A DNA stretch of 51,064 bases from Eubacterium sp. (GTDB lineage: Bacteria > Bacillota_A > Clostridia > Lachnospirales > Lachnospiraceae), in NCBI GenBank assembly GCA_017475785.1, contig JAFVEX010000076.1, positions 1-51,064 on the forward strand, given 5' to 3'. The translations under genes and the position numbers were made by a program. The notes under the pieces are model-generated. The model did no database searches. It was not told the origin of the DNA and saw only the letters and a list, made by a program, of their open reading frames with translations. Positions 39,289-50,175 of this stretch are shown piece by piece. Position 1 is the stretch's first letter. Every line of letters begins with the position of its first letter.

Positions 39289-39948
39289 TTACTGCTTTTC
39301 AAATACAATTTCGACCGTCGTGCCGCTGCTGGTGGACTGCACTTTGATGGATCCGTCCTCCTGAATTGTTCCTGCATCAAGCACAACAGCACTTTCTCCC
39401 GCGTCTTTAAATGTAATTCTGGTGCCTTTTACCTCGTAGGTTCCCTCCAGATGACACTCGTTTCGAAGATCCTCCAGCCCCTTCTCGTCGAGCTCCTCTT
39501 CCATGACCTTGAGCATTTCCGCCTTGAAGTCGTCATAGCTGTTATAACCGGCGGCCGCAGCAATCGTCCCCTTGACATCATCCGTGATCTCCATCCCCAT
39601 CAGGCTGCCGATGATGCTGTCGAGATCCGTCTCCATAGCAGCCTTCAAGGACGACACCAGTGAATCCGCGTCCAGATCCAGTGTGAAACTGTCGTCTTCT
39701 GCCAGGTTCAGCAGGAATTCAACATTTGCGCTGCTCTGCAGCTCGATACCGCTGCTCTCCAGCTCCTTGTTGAGCAGATCTCTGATGTCGTAGCTGCTCT
39801 GGTACGCCCCGGCTGTGGTGTTTTCTTCACCGGCGGATTTCTTCCCGCCGCACGCTGTCAGCCCCGCCAGGAACGCCAGTGCCAGCACAAGTACCAGCGC
39901 AGCGCGTACTCCGCGTGAAATTTTCTTCCCTGTAACCCCTTTTTTCAT
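39289..39948 (-). CDS. Lipoprotein of unknown function
   Basis: The product has 219 residues. A basic start and hydrophobic segment end in the lipobox LTAC at about 30-33. The mature part is soluble, helical in its middle (SLKAAMETDLDSIIGSLMG, then YDDFKAEMLKVMEEELDEKG) and beta-rich at its end (GTYEVKGTRITFKDAG, DGSIKVQST). I recognise no domain; the end looks like the threshold-type fold seen in several Clostridial lipoproteins. AGGAG precedes the ATG. It stands alone, upstream of the Feo cluster. Confidence 0.8.
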   Translation of the reverse strand: MKKGVTGKKISRGVRAALVLVLALAFLAGLTACGGKKSAGEENTTAGAYQSSYDIRDLLNKELESSGIELQSSANVEFLLNLAEDDSFTLDLDADSLVSSLKAAMETDLDSIIGSLMGMEITDDVKGTIAAAAGYNSYDDFKAEMLKVMEEELDEKGLEDLRNECHLEGTYEVKGTRITFKDAGESAVVLDAGTIQEDGSIKVQSTSSGTTVEIVFEKQ

Positions 39949-40386
39949 TGTGTACTCTCCTTCCCCTGATCAATCTGTTTTCATACGTCAGCTGACATTA
40001 TCCCCTGATACGCAAGTCTCCCGCTGGCCCATACGAAGGGTTTTTCTCATATTTTCCAGTAATAGATAATACGATGCAGGCCGGCTCTGGCGCTTTCATC
40101 ACGACTTCCGTGCCTTTCATCATGCTTTCAGCGTCCTTCACCATCATATCATCTTTTTTGCGAAACATCACGCACATAATGAATATATTTCTGCCGCAGC
40201 ACGCGCGTCCCCCAGAGGGTTTTACTATATGGGAAATTCGAGGTATTTCCCGTAAGTTAAAGGAAAAAAACAGAGCCTCCGCAGTCCGGCATCACAACTG
40301 CCGGCTGTTTCAGCCCTGCTTTTCTTTTGTGTTAAGCAATCTCCGGGTTCACTGATTCAAATGTATCCGGCCTGGCCGCTGCCCGC
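39949..40386. other. Intergenic region without a supported gene
   Basis: These 438 bp hold no reading frame I can support. One clear hairpin is present: GGGAAAT (40231-40237) with ATTTCCC (40245-40251). A few short repeats of TTTCATCA occur near 40095-40150. Promoters for the lipoprotein gene are expected here but none is convincing. Confidence 0.5.
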
Positions 40387-40635
40387 CTAACGTCTGAACA
40401 GTCCCTTTTTCTCGTACGGCTCCGTGCGAACCTCTCCCGGCTCATATCCGGTCTCCTTGATCACTGCCCTGAGCGCCTCCGGATCCGGCGCCTCCTCAGA
40501 GAGGATCACGGTCTCGCATTTTGCTCTGGAGGAAGTCACCTTTTTTACCTGGAACTTCTTCCGGACAGCTTCGTTGATATGTGTCTCGCACATACCGCAC
40601 ATCATTCCATTGACTGCAATTGTTGTTTTTTGCAT
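40387..40635 (-). CDS. Heavy-metal-associated (HMA) domain protein
   Basis: The product has 82 residues from the ATG at 40635, the start of the conserved first strand (MQKTTIAVNGMMCGMCETHI). The metal-binding pair is C-G-M-C at about 13-16, as in copper chaperones. An Arg/Lys-rich end (EPYEKKGLFRR) follows the domain. A longer frame to 40716 would run into the Cys-rich FeoB partner gene. It closes the Feo cluster, so it may carry a metal for, or away from, that system; copper is the usual ligand of the family. Confidence 0.85.
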   Translation of the reverse strand: MQKTTIAVNGMMCGMCETHINEAVRKKFQVKKVTSSRAKCETVILSEEAPDPEALRAVIKETGYEPGEVRTEPYEKKGLFRR

Positions 40636-40643
40636 GATAACTC

Positions 40644-40856
40644 TCACTCTTCTCTCTGGGAATGACCGGGAACCTGATGCGCGCAGCTCCCACAGCCCTG
40701 CGAACAGCCTGCACAACTCCCGCCGCAGCTGCCGGAACAGCTTCCGCAGCCGCCGCTTTTATGACCTTTCCAGATTTCTCTTACGCTGACTCCTACAAGC
40801 CCCGCGACAAGAAGTACCACAATGAATGGTCCGAATATTGCCATCATGCCCATCAC
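40644..40856 (-). CDS. FeoB-associated Cys-rich membrane protein
   Basis: The product has 70 residues. One membrane helix (about 4-24) is followed by a short basic stretch and a Cys/Gly/Ser-rich tail (CGSCSGSCGGSCAGCSQGCG, about 37-56) with eight or more Cys. This matches the small FeoB-associated family (PF12669 type), thought to help FeoB in Firmicutes. It lies 42 nt downstream of feoB and 8 nt upstream of the HMA gene. Confidence 0.9.
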   Translation of the reverse strand: MMGMMAIFGPFIVVLLVAGLVGVSVREIWKGHKSGGCGSCSGSCGGSCAGCSQGCGSCAHQVPGHSQREE

Positions 40857-40898
40857 TCCCTTTCGAATGAACCATATCTGACTTTATAATGATGTTGC

Positions 40899-43190
40899 TC
40901 AGGCTCCTGCGGCATCCACAGAGGTGACACTTCTTCTGCCTTCCTCCGGCACGTAGCCCTTGCGTACCAGCAGATAGATAATCACTGCGATCAGCAGGAA
41001 TCCGACAATGGTTCCGAAATTAAATGCTACCTGACCTGTGAACAGGCCGCCTACCTGATAAGCGATGAGTCCGAGCGCGTATGCCCAGATCGTCATGTAG
41101 CCGATTGCTGCCCAGGTCCACTTCTGGTTGTTCATCTCCCGCTTGATCGCGCCGATTGCCGCGAAGCACGGTGCGCACAGAAGGTTGAATACCATGAACG
41201 CAAACGCGGATGCGCCGGTGTAGTCAGCGGCGACACGATCCCAGATCTGATCACCGTTCTCCTCCAGCTCGCCGTCTGCTTCATCATCGTAGTTATACAG
41301 GACACCGAAGGTTCCGACGACCTCTTCTTTTGCCACGAGTCCTGTAACGGTCGCGACGGTTGGCTTCCAGGTTCCGAATCCCAGCGGGCGGAACACGAAA
41401 GAAACACCGTTTCCAATAGAAGCCAGAAGAGAGGCATCCATCGGATTTACTTCATCTTCAGAAATATTCATTCTGTCTGCAAGATCAGCAACTGCCTGCT
41501 CTGTGACGACCGATTCGTCCTCCCACAGATTATCAACCATGCCGAAGCGGCCGTTGATGCTTCCGAAGGAGCTCAGGAACCAGATGATGATCGAAGAAAC
41601 GACGATGACAGAGCCTGCGCGCTTGATGAAGGACCAGCCGCGCTCCCATGTCGCGCGCAGAACGTTGCCCACTGACGGCACGTGGTAGGCCGGCAGCTCC
41701 ATGACGAACGGAGCGGGCTCGCCAGCGAATGCCTTAAACTTCTTCAGAATAATACCGGAAAGGATGACTGAACCGATTCCGATGAAATACGCGGAGGCCG
41801 CGATCAGCGGAGATCCGCCAAACAGCGCGCCCGCGATCAGACCGATGATCGGCAGCTTCGCGCCGCAGGGCATGAATGTCGTCGTCATGACGGTCATCTT
41901 TCGGTCGCGGTCGTTCTCAATAGTTCTGGACGCCATGACGCCAGGAACGCCGCAGCCTGTCGCGACCAGGCAAGGGATAAAGGACTTGCCGGAGAGGCCG
42001 AACTGGCGGAAAATACGGTCCATGACAAACGCGACACGCGCCATGTAACCGATATCCTCCAGAATTGCCAGCAGCAGGAACAATACCAGCATCTGCGGCA
42101 CAAATCCGAGCACCGCGCCGACACCTGCCACGATACCATCCTGGATCAGGCCATAGAGGACACTGCCTTCTGCGACATGCAGCGCGCCGAGCAGAGCGTC
42201 AAAGAATCCAGGCACCCACTCGCCAAAAATCACGTCGTTCGCGAAGTCTGTCGCGCGCGTTCCGATGGAAACATTCCAGCCGCCCATCGCGATTGCGTAG
42301 ATCAGGAACATGACAACCGCGAAAATCGGAAGGCCGAGCACACGGTTTGTCACGATCTTATCGATCTTATCAGAAACAGTCAGGCTGTGCGCTGCCTGTT
42401 TTTTCTTCACTGCGCTTTTGCATACCTTGCTGATGTAGTTATAGCGCTCGTTTGTGATGATGGACTCCGCGTCATCATCCAGCTCCTTCTCACAGTCCGC
42501 GATGTGGCCGGTGATTTCTTTCAGGACGTCCGGCGCGAACTTCATCTCGTCCATGACCTTCTCGTCGTTCTCGAACACCTTGATGGCGTACCAGCGCAGG
42601 AACCGCTTGTCCTCAATCAGGCCTTCGATGGATTCCTCGATGTGCGCGATGCAGTGCTCTGTGCTTCCCTCGAAGACATGCGGCGGCTCGCCCTGCAGGC
42701 TCTTGCTCGCCGCGGCAACCACTGCGTCCGTGACAGCCGATATTCCATCGGACTTCAGCGCGCTCATTTCCAGAACCTTGCAGCCAAGCTCTCCTTCCAG
42801 CTTCTTTGTATCAATGGTATCCCCGTTCTTGCGGACGATATCCATCATATTGATTGCGATCACAGTCGGGATGCCAAGCTCCAGCAGCTGTGTCGTCAGG
42901 TACAGGTTTCGCTCGATATTGGTTCCGTCCACGATATTCAGAATCGCGTCCGGTTTTTCGGTAACCAGGTACTGGCGGGAGACCACTTCCTCCAGCGTGT
43001 ACGGGGACAGGGAATAAATACCAGGAAGATCCTGGATGATCACATCCTTGTGTCCTTTCAGTTTACCTTCTTTTTTCTCAACCGTAACGCCGGGCCAGTT
43101 TCCGACGTACTGACTGGAGCCGGTCAGATTGTTGAACAGGGTCGTTTTACCGCTGTTCGGATTGCCGGCAAGTGCAATTTTGATGCTCAT
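40899..43190 (-). CDS. feoB: Ferrous iron transporter FeoB
   Basis: The product has 763 residues. The N-terminal GTPase domain has G1 GNPNSGKT at 9-16, a G2 threonine region with PGVTVEKKEG, G3 DLPGIYS and G4-like NMMD. The membrane part has about 10 helices with two Gate motifs, including CGAKLPIIGLI and CFAAIGAIKRE. It moves Fe2+ inward. GAGGAG precedes the ATG. The cluster order is feoA, feoA, feoB, Cys-rich partner, HMA, all leftward. Confidence 0.97.
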   Translation of the reverse strand: MSIKIALAGNPNSGKTTLFNNLTGSSQYVGNWPGVTVEKKEGKLKGHKDVIIQDLPGIYSLSPYTLEEVVSRQYLVTEKPDAILNIVDGTNIERNLYLTTQLLELGIPTVIAINMMDIVRKNGDTIDTKKLEGELGCKVLEMSALKSDGISAVTDAVVAAASKSLQGEPPHVFEGSTEHCIAHIEESIEGLIEDKRFLRWYAIKVFENDEKVMDEMKFAPDVLKEITGHIADCEKELDDDAESIITNERYNYISKVCKSAVKKKQAAHSLTVSDKIDKIVTNRVLGLPIFAVVMFLIYAIAMGGWNVSIGTRATDFANDVIFGEWVPGFFDALLGALHVAEGSVLYGLIQDGIVAGVGAVLGFVPQMLVLFLLLAILEDIGYMARVAFVMDRIFRQFGLSGKSFIPCLVATGCGVPGVMASRTIENDRDRKMTVMTTTFMPCGAKLPIIGLIAGALFGGSPLIAASAYFIGIGSVILSGIILKKFKAFAGEPAPFVMELPAYHVPSVGNVLRATWERGWSFIKRAGSVIVVSSIIIWFLSSFGSINGRFGMVDNLWEDESVVTEQAVADLADRMNISEDEVNPMDASLLASIGNGVSFVFRPLGFGTWKPTVATVTGLVAKEEVVGTFGVLYNYDDEADGELEENGDQIWDRVAADYTGASAFAFMVFNLLCAPCFAAIGAIKREMNNQKWTWAAIGYMTIWAYALGLIAYQVGGLFTGQVAFNFGTIVGFLLIAVIIYLLVRKGYVPEEGRRSVTSVDAAGA

Positions 43191-43230
43191 GTCACTCCTC
43201 CTCTTTATTGTTCCTTAATCAGTTTTTTGG

Positions 43231-43452
43231 TCACTCAACCTCGATCAGCTCAGCGTCACCCTTGCGGACCGAGAGCTCATATCCGCGTACGTTCAGCTCC
43301 ATCGGATCGCCCAGCGGCGCGACCTTGCGGACAAAGATTTCAGTTCCTTTTGTAATGCCCATATCCATGATACGGCGCTTTACCGGTCCCTCCCCGTGAA
43401 GCTTTACAACCTTACAGGTGCTGCCCACGCTGACGTCTTTTAATGTTCTCAT
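43231..43452 (-). CDS. feoA: FeoA family protein (second copy)
   Basis: The product has 73 residues, an SH3-like FeoA domain: GSTCKVVKLHGEGPVKRRI, then MDMGITKGTEIFVRKVAPLGDP. FeoA is a small cytosolic partner of FeoB. AAGGAG precedes the ATG. It lies between the first feoA and feoB, with about 35-40 nt on each side. Confidence 0.95.
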   Translation of the reverse strand: MRTLKDVSVGSTCKVVKLHGEGPVKRRIMDMGITKGTEIFVRKVAPLGDPMELNVRGYELSVRKGDAELIEVE

Positions 43453-43486
43453 TGCTGTCTCCTTTCCTCATTTTTAACTGCTTTTT

Positions 43487-43699
43487 TCAGAACTGAACCC
43501 GGGCGGCCAGTTTCTCGTCAAGCGCGATCCGGCCGTCCTTGACCTGGAGAATCATGTTCCCGTTGTTGTTCTGCACGACGGTGATCGTATCACCCTCCAC
43601 CAGGCCGAGTTCGTTTAGATGACGTCTCGTCTCATCTTTTCCGGAGATGCGCTTCACCTGCACGCTCTCGCCGGAATTTGCCATTGTAATCGGCATCAT
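43487..43699 (-). CDS. feoA: FeoA family protein (first copy)
   Basis: The product has 70 residues, FeoA-like: ANSGESVQVKRISGKDETR, then HLNELGLVEGDTITVVQNN. It differs clearly from the next copy, so the duplication is old. GGAGGG lies 8 nt before the ATG at 43699; a second ATG follows directly. It is the first gene of the Feo operon, behind a leader with a 41-bp tandem repeat. Confidence 0.94.
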   Translation of the reverse strand: MMPITMANSGESVQVKRISGKDETRRHLNELGLVEGDTITVVQNNNGNMILQVKDGRIALDEKLAARVQF

Positions 43700-43752
43700 A
43701 AAAGAATCCCTCCATACTGTTTTCGGTCACGTTCGGGTGACCTGCTTTCCCT

Positions 43753-43843
43753 TGCCGGATCAATGTTCATCTGCGTGTGATCTGGCATTTTCCTGCCGGA
43801 TCAACGTACATCTGCTTGTGATCTGGCATTTTCCTGCCGGATC
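43753..43843. repeat. 41-bp tandem repeat in the feoA leader
   Basis: Units at 43753-43793 and 43794-43834 differ at only three positions; a third partial copy (TGCCGGATC) ends at 43843. Each has TGCCGGATCAA and GTGATCTGGCATTTTCC. The array lies in the predicted 5' leader, between promoter and feoA. Confidence 0.9.
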
Positions 43844-43955
43844 TGTGCGGTTTTTTGCGCGGAGCATTTCTCCATCCTGCACCTGTCAGAGTGCCATAAA
43901 CGCTGGTTTTGTGACGCCCGATCACGACAAGGGTTAATTTTACAAAACTAACGTT

Positions 43956-43983
43956 ATTTTAGCATAACTAACTTCTTTGTCAA
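43956..43983 (-). promoter_or_regulatory. Promoter of the Feo operon with a possible iron-repressor site
   Basis: On the minus strand, TTGACA (43978-43983) and TAAAAT (43956-43961) are 16 bp apart. The sequence over and after the -10 (TTAGTTATGCTAAAATAA) has a loose inverted symmetry like DtxR/IdeR boxes, and GTTAGTT recurs just after. The promoter is well supported; the repressor site is a guess. The rest of the 43700-44168 gap holds the leader repeat and no further gene. Confidence 0.55.
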
Positions 43984-44168
43984 TAGCTTGAACTAACTCT
44001 TTCGGCGATTTTTTGCGATAAACTCGTATAAATTACCTTTATCGGACATCCCGCAGATGATATACTATGAGAAATCAAACCGTATTTGAGAATACCTGCG
44101 TTTTGAAAAACATAAGAAAAAGTAGTGTGGAAGTGTATCAAAAAAATTATTCGAGAGGAGAAATGATT

Positions 44169-45077
44169 ATGCGCACAGACAGGCACCTCATTTTGGATCC
44201 ATTCAGAAGGCAGCTCCTTATATTGACGGCTGCCGCGCTTCTGCTGCTTTCGCTGTTCGTCTTCCGCCCGGCAACGGTTCAGGCGGCTGCCGGCTACGCC
44301 AGCATGAACGAGCTCTTTTACAACATGGACAATGGAACGGTTTTACAGTCAAACGGCACCTGGTTCCGCAACGACCCGGACAGCCTGTACTGCGCAAAAT
44401 CTCAGAGCGGCCCATGGAAGGCCGTCGGGGAGACCTGGACCGCCTGGTCCAACGGTTCCTACGTCCTCAACATCAGCAGCAGCGGCTATCTCGTCCGCTA
44501 CAACTGCAAGACAGGCGGCGTAAAAAAGCTGAAAAAACTGCCGGGCTTTACCAGAACAGAGGAAGGCGACGGCTGGGGGATCTCGGCCGTCTACGGAAAG
44601 CGGGTTTATCTGACCCGCAGCAGCTTCAGCAAGTGGCGCCAGTGGACGTATCTCTATAAGCTGAACACAAAATCCTTTAAGCGCGTCAAAAATGACTGCA
44701 TGATTTCCTGTCAGAAGGGCAAATATTTTGTCGCCGAGAAGGAATACCGCTCGGACGTCTCGCCGGTTCGCCTGGATCTCTATCAGTCTACAGCCAGCGG
44801 TCTGAAGCACATCAAAAAACTCGCCGCGCACGGGCACAGCGAGAGTATTGTCGGCAAAAAGATTTATTATACTGCGTCACCGGATCAGTATATGTCTGAA
44901 ATCACCATATACCGCTGCAATCTGGACGGCACCGGCCGCAAAAAACTCGGCACAGTCTCTTCCGCGGGCTTCAGCCAGGTGCTGGCGCACTCGTTCACGT
45001 CGAAATACTGCACGGTTTATATGGACGGCAAGAGCTACCGGTTCACTTACAGCACAAAGACACTCATTCCAGAGTAA
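44169..45077 (+). CDS. Exported protein of unknown function (propeller-like repeats)
   Basis: The product has 302 residues from the ATG at 44169 (GGAG 8 nt upstream; earlier ATGs lack this). A membrane or signal segment (about 15-35, LLILTAAALLLLSLFVF) ends near VQA. The rest is beta-rich with recurring Tyr/Trp/Gly turns (GTWFRNDPDSLYCAKS, SGYLVRYNCKTGGVKKL, YLYKLNTKSFKRVKN, ITIYRCNLDGTGRKKL), like DUF5050-type propeller repeats. No catalytic motif is seen. It is followed by the CIRCE region of clpB. Confidence 0.75.
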   Translation: MRTDRHLILDPFRRQLLILTAAALLLLSLFVFRPATVQAAAGYASMNELFYNMDNGTVLQSNGTWFRNDPDSLYCAKSQSGPWKAVGETWTAWSNGSYVLNISSSGYLVRYNCKTGGVKKLKKLPGFTRTEEGDGWGISAVYGKRVYLTRSSFSKWRQWTYLYKLNTKSFKRVKNDCMISCQKGKYFVAEKEYRSDVSPVRLDLYQSTASGLKHIKKLAAHGHSESIVGKKIYYTASPDQYMSEITIYRCNLDGTGRKKLGTVSSAGFSQVLAHSFTSKYCTVYMDGKSYRFTYSTKTLIPE

Positions 45078-45101
45078 GGAGAATAAAGGTTTTTTAATTA
45101 A

Positions 45102-45144
45102 TTAGCACTCGACTCTTGACACTGCTAACAACGCATGTTATAGT
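45102..45144 (+). promoter_or_regulatory. CIRCE (HrcA) operator and promoter of clpB
   Basis: TTAGCACTC, 9 bp, CACTGCTAA (45102-45128): the left arm is perfect CIRCE and the right arm has two changes. The promoter TTGACA (45116-45121), 17 bp, TATAGT (45139-45144) has its -35 inside the element. The layout is the same as at hsp20. Confidence 0.88.
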
Positions 45145-45183
45145 ATAGTCGTGGCGAGGAACAGACGACATAACTGAAAATTG

Positions 45184-45215
45184 ATGCTCTGCCGGACCCG
45201 AGGCAGAGCATTTTT
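45184..45215 (+). terminator. Terminator hairpin inside the clpB leader
   Basis: ATGCTCTGCC (45184-45193) pairs perfectly with GGCAGAGCAT (45202-45211), followed by TTTT. It lies about 35-65 nt after the predicted start of the CIRCE promoter and 113 nt before the clpB ATG. Confidence 0.8.
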
Positions 45216-45327
45216 CATACATTACAGTGTTTATTACGAAACTAAAATTCAATCCTTTTGTCTCTGCGGAAACTCCAGAGACTCTCTTACACGTTTTTGA
45301 AAACTGATTACAGGAGGAGGTGACATC

Positions 45328-47916
<2,589 letters not shown>

Positions 47917-47924
47917 AAGATGGG

Positions 47925-47962
47925 AAGGGCTGACAGAGGACGGTTCTCTGTCAGCCCTTTCA
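47925..47962. terminator. Terminator after clpB
   Basis: AAGGGCTGACAGAG (47925-47938) pairs with CTCTGTCAGCCCTT (47946-47959), followed by T. It separates clpB from the convergent alcohol dehydrogenase gene. Confidence 0.9.
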
Positions 47963-47975
47963 TTCCTGTCATTTT

Positions 47976-49142
47976 TTATAACGCCATCTTCAGAACCTCC
48001 ACAAAGCGCTCCGGATTCAGCGGCAGATAATGCCCGACTGGTTCGGTGCCGTCCTTTGTGGCACGGAGTGCCATTTCCATAAAGTCACTCTCATCGATAC
48101 CAAGTTCTGTCAGGGTTGTCCGCAGGCCCAGTTCTCTGAAATAATCTGTCAGCAGTTCCGCCAGCCGCAGCGCCTGCTGCCGGGTATCGCAGGTGTACGG
48201 ATCTACGCCGAACACCCGCACTGCCAGCTGCGCAGGCTTTTCCGGCTTTTTTTCTGCGGCATACCGAATCCATGCCGGCAGCACAACTGCCATCCCCTCG
48301 CCGTGAGTTATGCCATATTTCGCGCTCAGTTCATGCTCAATCCGGTGGGATCCCCAGTCACCGACCCGTCCGGTATCCAGCAGATTGTTATGCGCGATCG
48401 AAGCCAGCCACTGTATCTCTGCGCGCGCGTCATAATCACCGGGATTCTCGTGAAGCCGCCGGCCATTCACCAGCAGCGCGCGGACGCCTCCTTCTATCAG
48501 ATAATCTGTTACATCCGTATGCGGCACGTCACTGAAATACCGCTCCAGCAAATGCGACAGGATGTCGGCTGTGCCGCATGCTGTCTGAAAGTCCGGCAGA
48601 CCCAGCGTATATTCCGGATTCATGATGGCAAACCGCGGGATAATCTGGTTGTCCTCAAAACCGACCTTTGCAGGCCCGTTGGACAAAATCGCCGCATTGG
48701 ACGTCTCTGATCCACTTGCCGGAAGCGTTGCGATCACGCCGACAGGAAGGACCCTCTCCGGGAACGCGCGGTTTGCAAAGAAATCCCAGACATCCCCGTC
48801 GTAAGGGATCCCGAGCGCTGTCGCCTTCGCAGTGTCTATCGAACTTCCGCCGCCGACGGCGAGCACAAAATCCACCTTCTCGCGTCTGCCAAGCTCCACC
48901 AGCTCCCGCACAAGGGAAATTTCGGGATTTGGCACCACGTTTCCATTCGCCCGAAATGAAATCCCCTGCTCCTTGCAGGTCTCCTCAACAATCTGATAGA
49001 TGCCCAGCTCTTCCACAAACGTGCCACTGTACACCATCAGCAGAGAAGTCGCGCCCTCTTTCACCAGAAGCCGTTCCAGATTGCCGCGCACATCCTTTCC
49101 GAACGCGATTTCTGCCGGGTTGTGATAATTGAAATCAATCAT
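47976..49142 (-). CDS. Iron-containing alcohol dehydrogenase (BdhA/YqhD-like)
   Basis: The product has 388 residues from the ATG at 49142 (GGAGG 7 nt upstream; the open frame above has no site). NAD(P)-binding motif GGGSSIDTAKA; metal-binding region with GTADILSHLLERYF and HRIEHELSAKYGITHGEGMAV, whose Asp and His residues hold the iron. This is the butanol dehydrogenase-like branch, which reduces aldehydes to alcohols in fermentation; the cofactor is probably NADPH or NADH but cannot be fixed here. Confidence 0.93.
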   Translation of the reverse strand: MIDFNYHNPAEIAFGKDVRGNLERLLVKEGATSLLMVYSGTFVEELGIYQIVEETCKEQGISFRANGNVVPNPEISLVRELVELGRREKVDFVLAVGGGSSIDTAKATALGIPYDGDVWDFFANRAFPERVLPVGVIATLPASGSETSNAAILSNGPAKVGFEDNQIIPRFAIMNPEYTLGLPDFQTACGTADILSHLLERYFSDVPHTDVTDYLIEGGVRALLVNGRRLHENPGDYDARAEIQWLASIAHNNLLDTGRVGDWGSHRIEHELSAKYGITHGEGMAVVLPAWIRYAAEKKPEKPAQLAVRVFGVDPYTCDTRQQALRLAELLTDYFRELGLRTTLTELGIDESDFMEMALRATKDGTEPVGHYLPLNPERFVEVLKMAL

Positions 49143-49247
49143 GTTCTTCCTCCGATACGGCCAGATAATTTTTAATCCACCAATCGATGCCCGCGCAAAG
49201 AAATTTCCGCCGAATACATTCACGCAGGATACATGGTTAAAAAGCTG

Positions 49248-50159
49248 TTACGAGAAAAGTCCCGTGCTGAAATACCGGTCGCCGCGATCCGGAAATACCA
49301 CGACAATATTCCCGCGGTCAATGGTGCGCGCAAGCTTTCTGGCAGCCGCGAGCGCCCCGCCGGAGGATGAGCCGGCAATAATTCCTTCTTTCCGGGCCAG
49401 CAGCCGCACGGCGTCAAATGCCTCACTGTCGGAAATCTTGATCACCCAATCTACCAGATCCATATTCATGGTATCCGGGATGAAATCATTTCCGATTCCC
49501 TCAATATTGTAGTCTGCATGCGCTCCGCCGCCCATCGTGGATCCGACCGGATCTGCCAGAACCCCTGAAACGCCGGGATTACGCTCTTTGATATACTGGA
49601 GAATCCCGCTGAAGGTTCCGCCGCTTCCGGCTCCTGCGACCACATAGTCGATCTGCCCGTCCATCTGTTCATAGATTTCTTTTCCGGTCGTCTCGTAATG
49701 CGCGCGGGGATTTGCCGGATTGCGGAACTGACTGAGCATGACTGCGTCGGCTGTCTTTTCCAGCAGTTCCTTCGCGCGGTTTTCCGCGCCGAGCATCCCT
49801 TCCTCGCGCGGCGTATTGATCACCTCCGCGCCGAGCGCCCGCATCAGCTGCTGCTTTTCCTCCGAGAATTTTGTCGGTACCACAAAAATAATGCGATACC
49901 CGCGGTTCAGTGCAGCAAACGCAATCCCGATTCCGGTGTTGCCGGCGGTCGCCTCGATGATCGTCCCGCCGGGACGCAGCCGGCCGCTCAGCTCCGCGTC
50001 TTCAATCATATATTTTCCGATGCGGTCCTTCACGCTCCCGGCCGGATTCGCCAGCTCCAGCTTTGCGTAAATATTGACGCCCTCCTTTAGGCCGAGATGC
50101 CCCAGCCTCACCATAGGCGTGTGTCCTATCATATCCTGCATGGAATCATAGACCTGCAT
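49248..50159 (-). CDS. mccA: Cysteine synthase family PLP enzyme, probably MccA (cystathionine beta-synthase)
   Basis: The product has 303 residues from the ATG at 50159 (GGAGG 9 nt upstream). The PLP lysine is K44 in NPAGSVKDRIG; GNTGIG binds the substrate; GAGSGGTFSG binds phosphate. VVPTKFSEEKQQLMRALGAE and INTPREEGM resemble MccA of Bacillus, which joins O-acetylserine and homocysteine, more than CysK. The preceding gene encodes a cystathionine lyase-type enzyme, as in mccAB, so reverse transsulfuration from methionine to cysteine is likely. CysK remains the alternative. Confidence 0.85.
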   Translation of the reverse strand: MQVYDSMQDMIGHTPMVRLGHLGLKEGVNIYAKLELANPAGSVKDRIGKYMIEDAELSGRLRPGGTIIEATAGNTGIGIAFAALNRGYRIIFVVPTKFSEEKQQLMRALGAEVINTPREEGMLGAENRAKELLEKTADAVMLSQFRNPANPRAHYETTGKEIYEQMDGQIDYVVAGAGSGGTFSGILQYIKERNPGVSGVLADPVGSTMGGGAHADYNIEGIGNDFIPDTMNMDLVDWVIKISDSEAFDAVRLLARKEGIIAGSSSGGALAAARKLARTIDRGNIVVVFPDRGDRYFSTGLFS

Positions 50160-50175
50160 GGTCTCATACCTCCTG

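Noticed and set aside
42177..43355. 392-codon plus-strand frame opposite feoB
   Set aside because: It is antisense to FeoB, His/Arg-rich, with no ribosome binding site.
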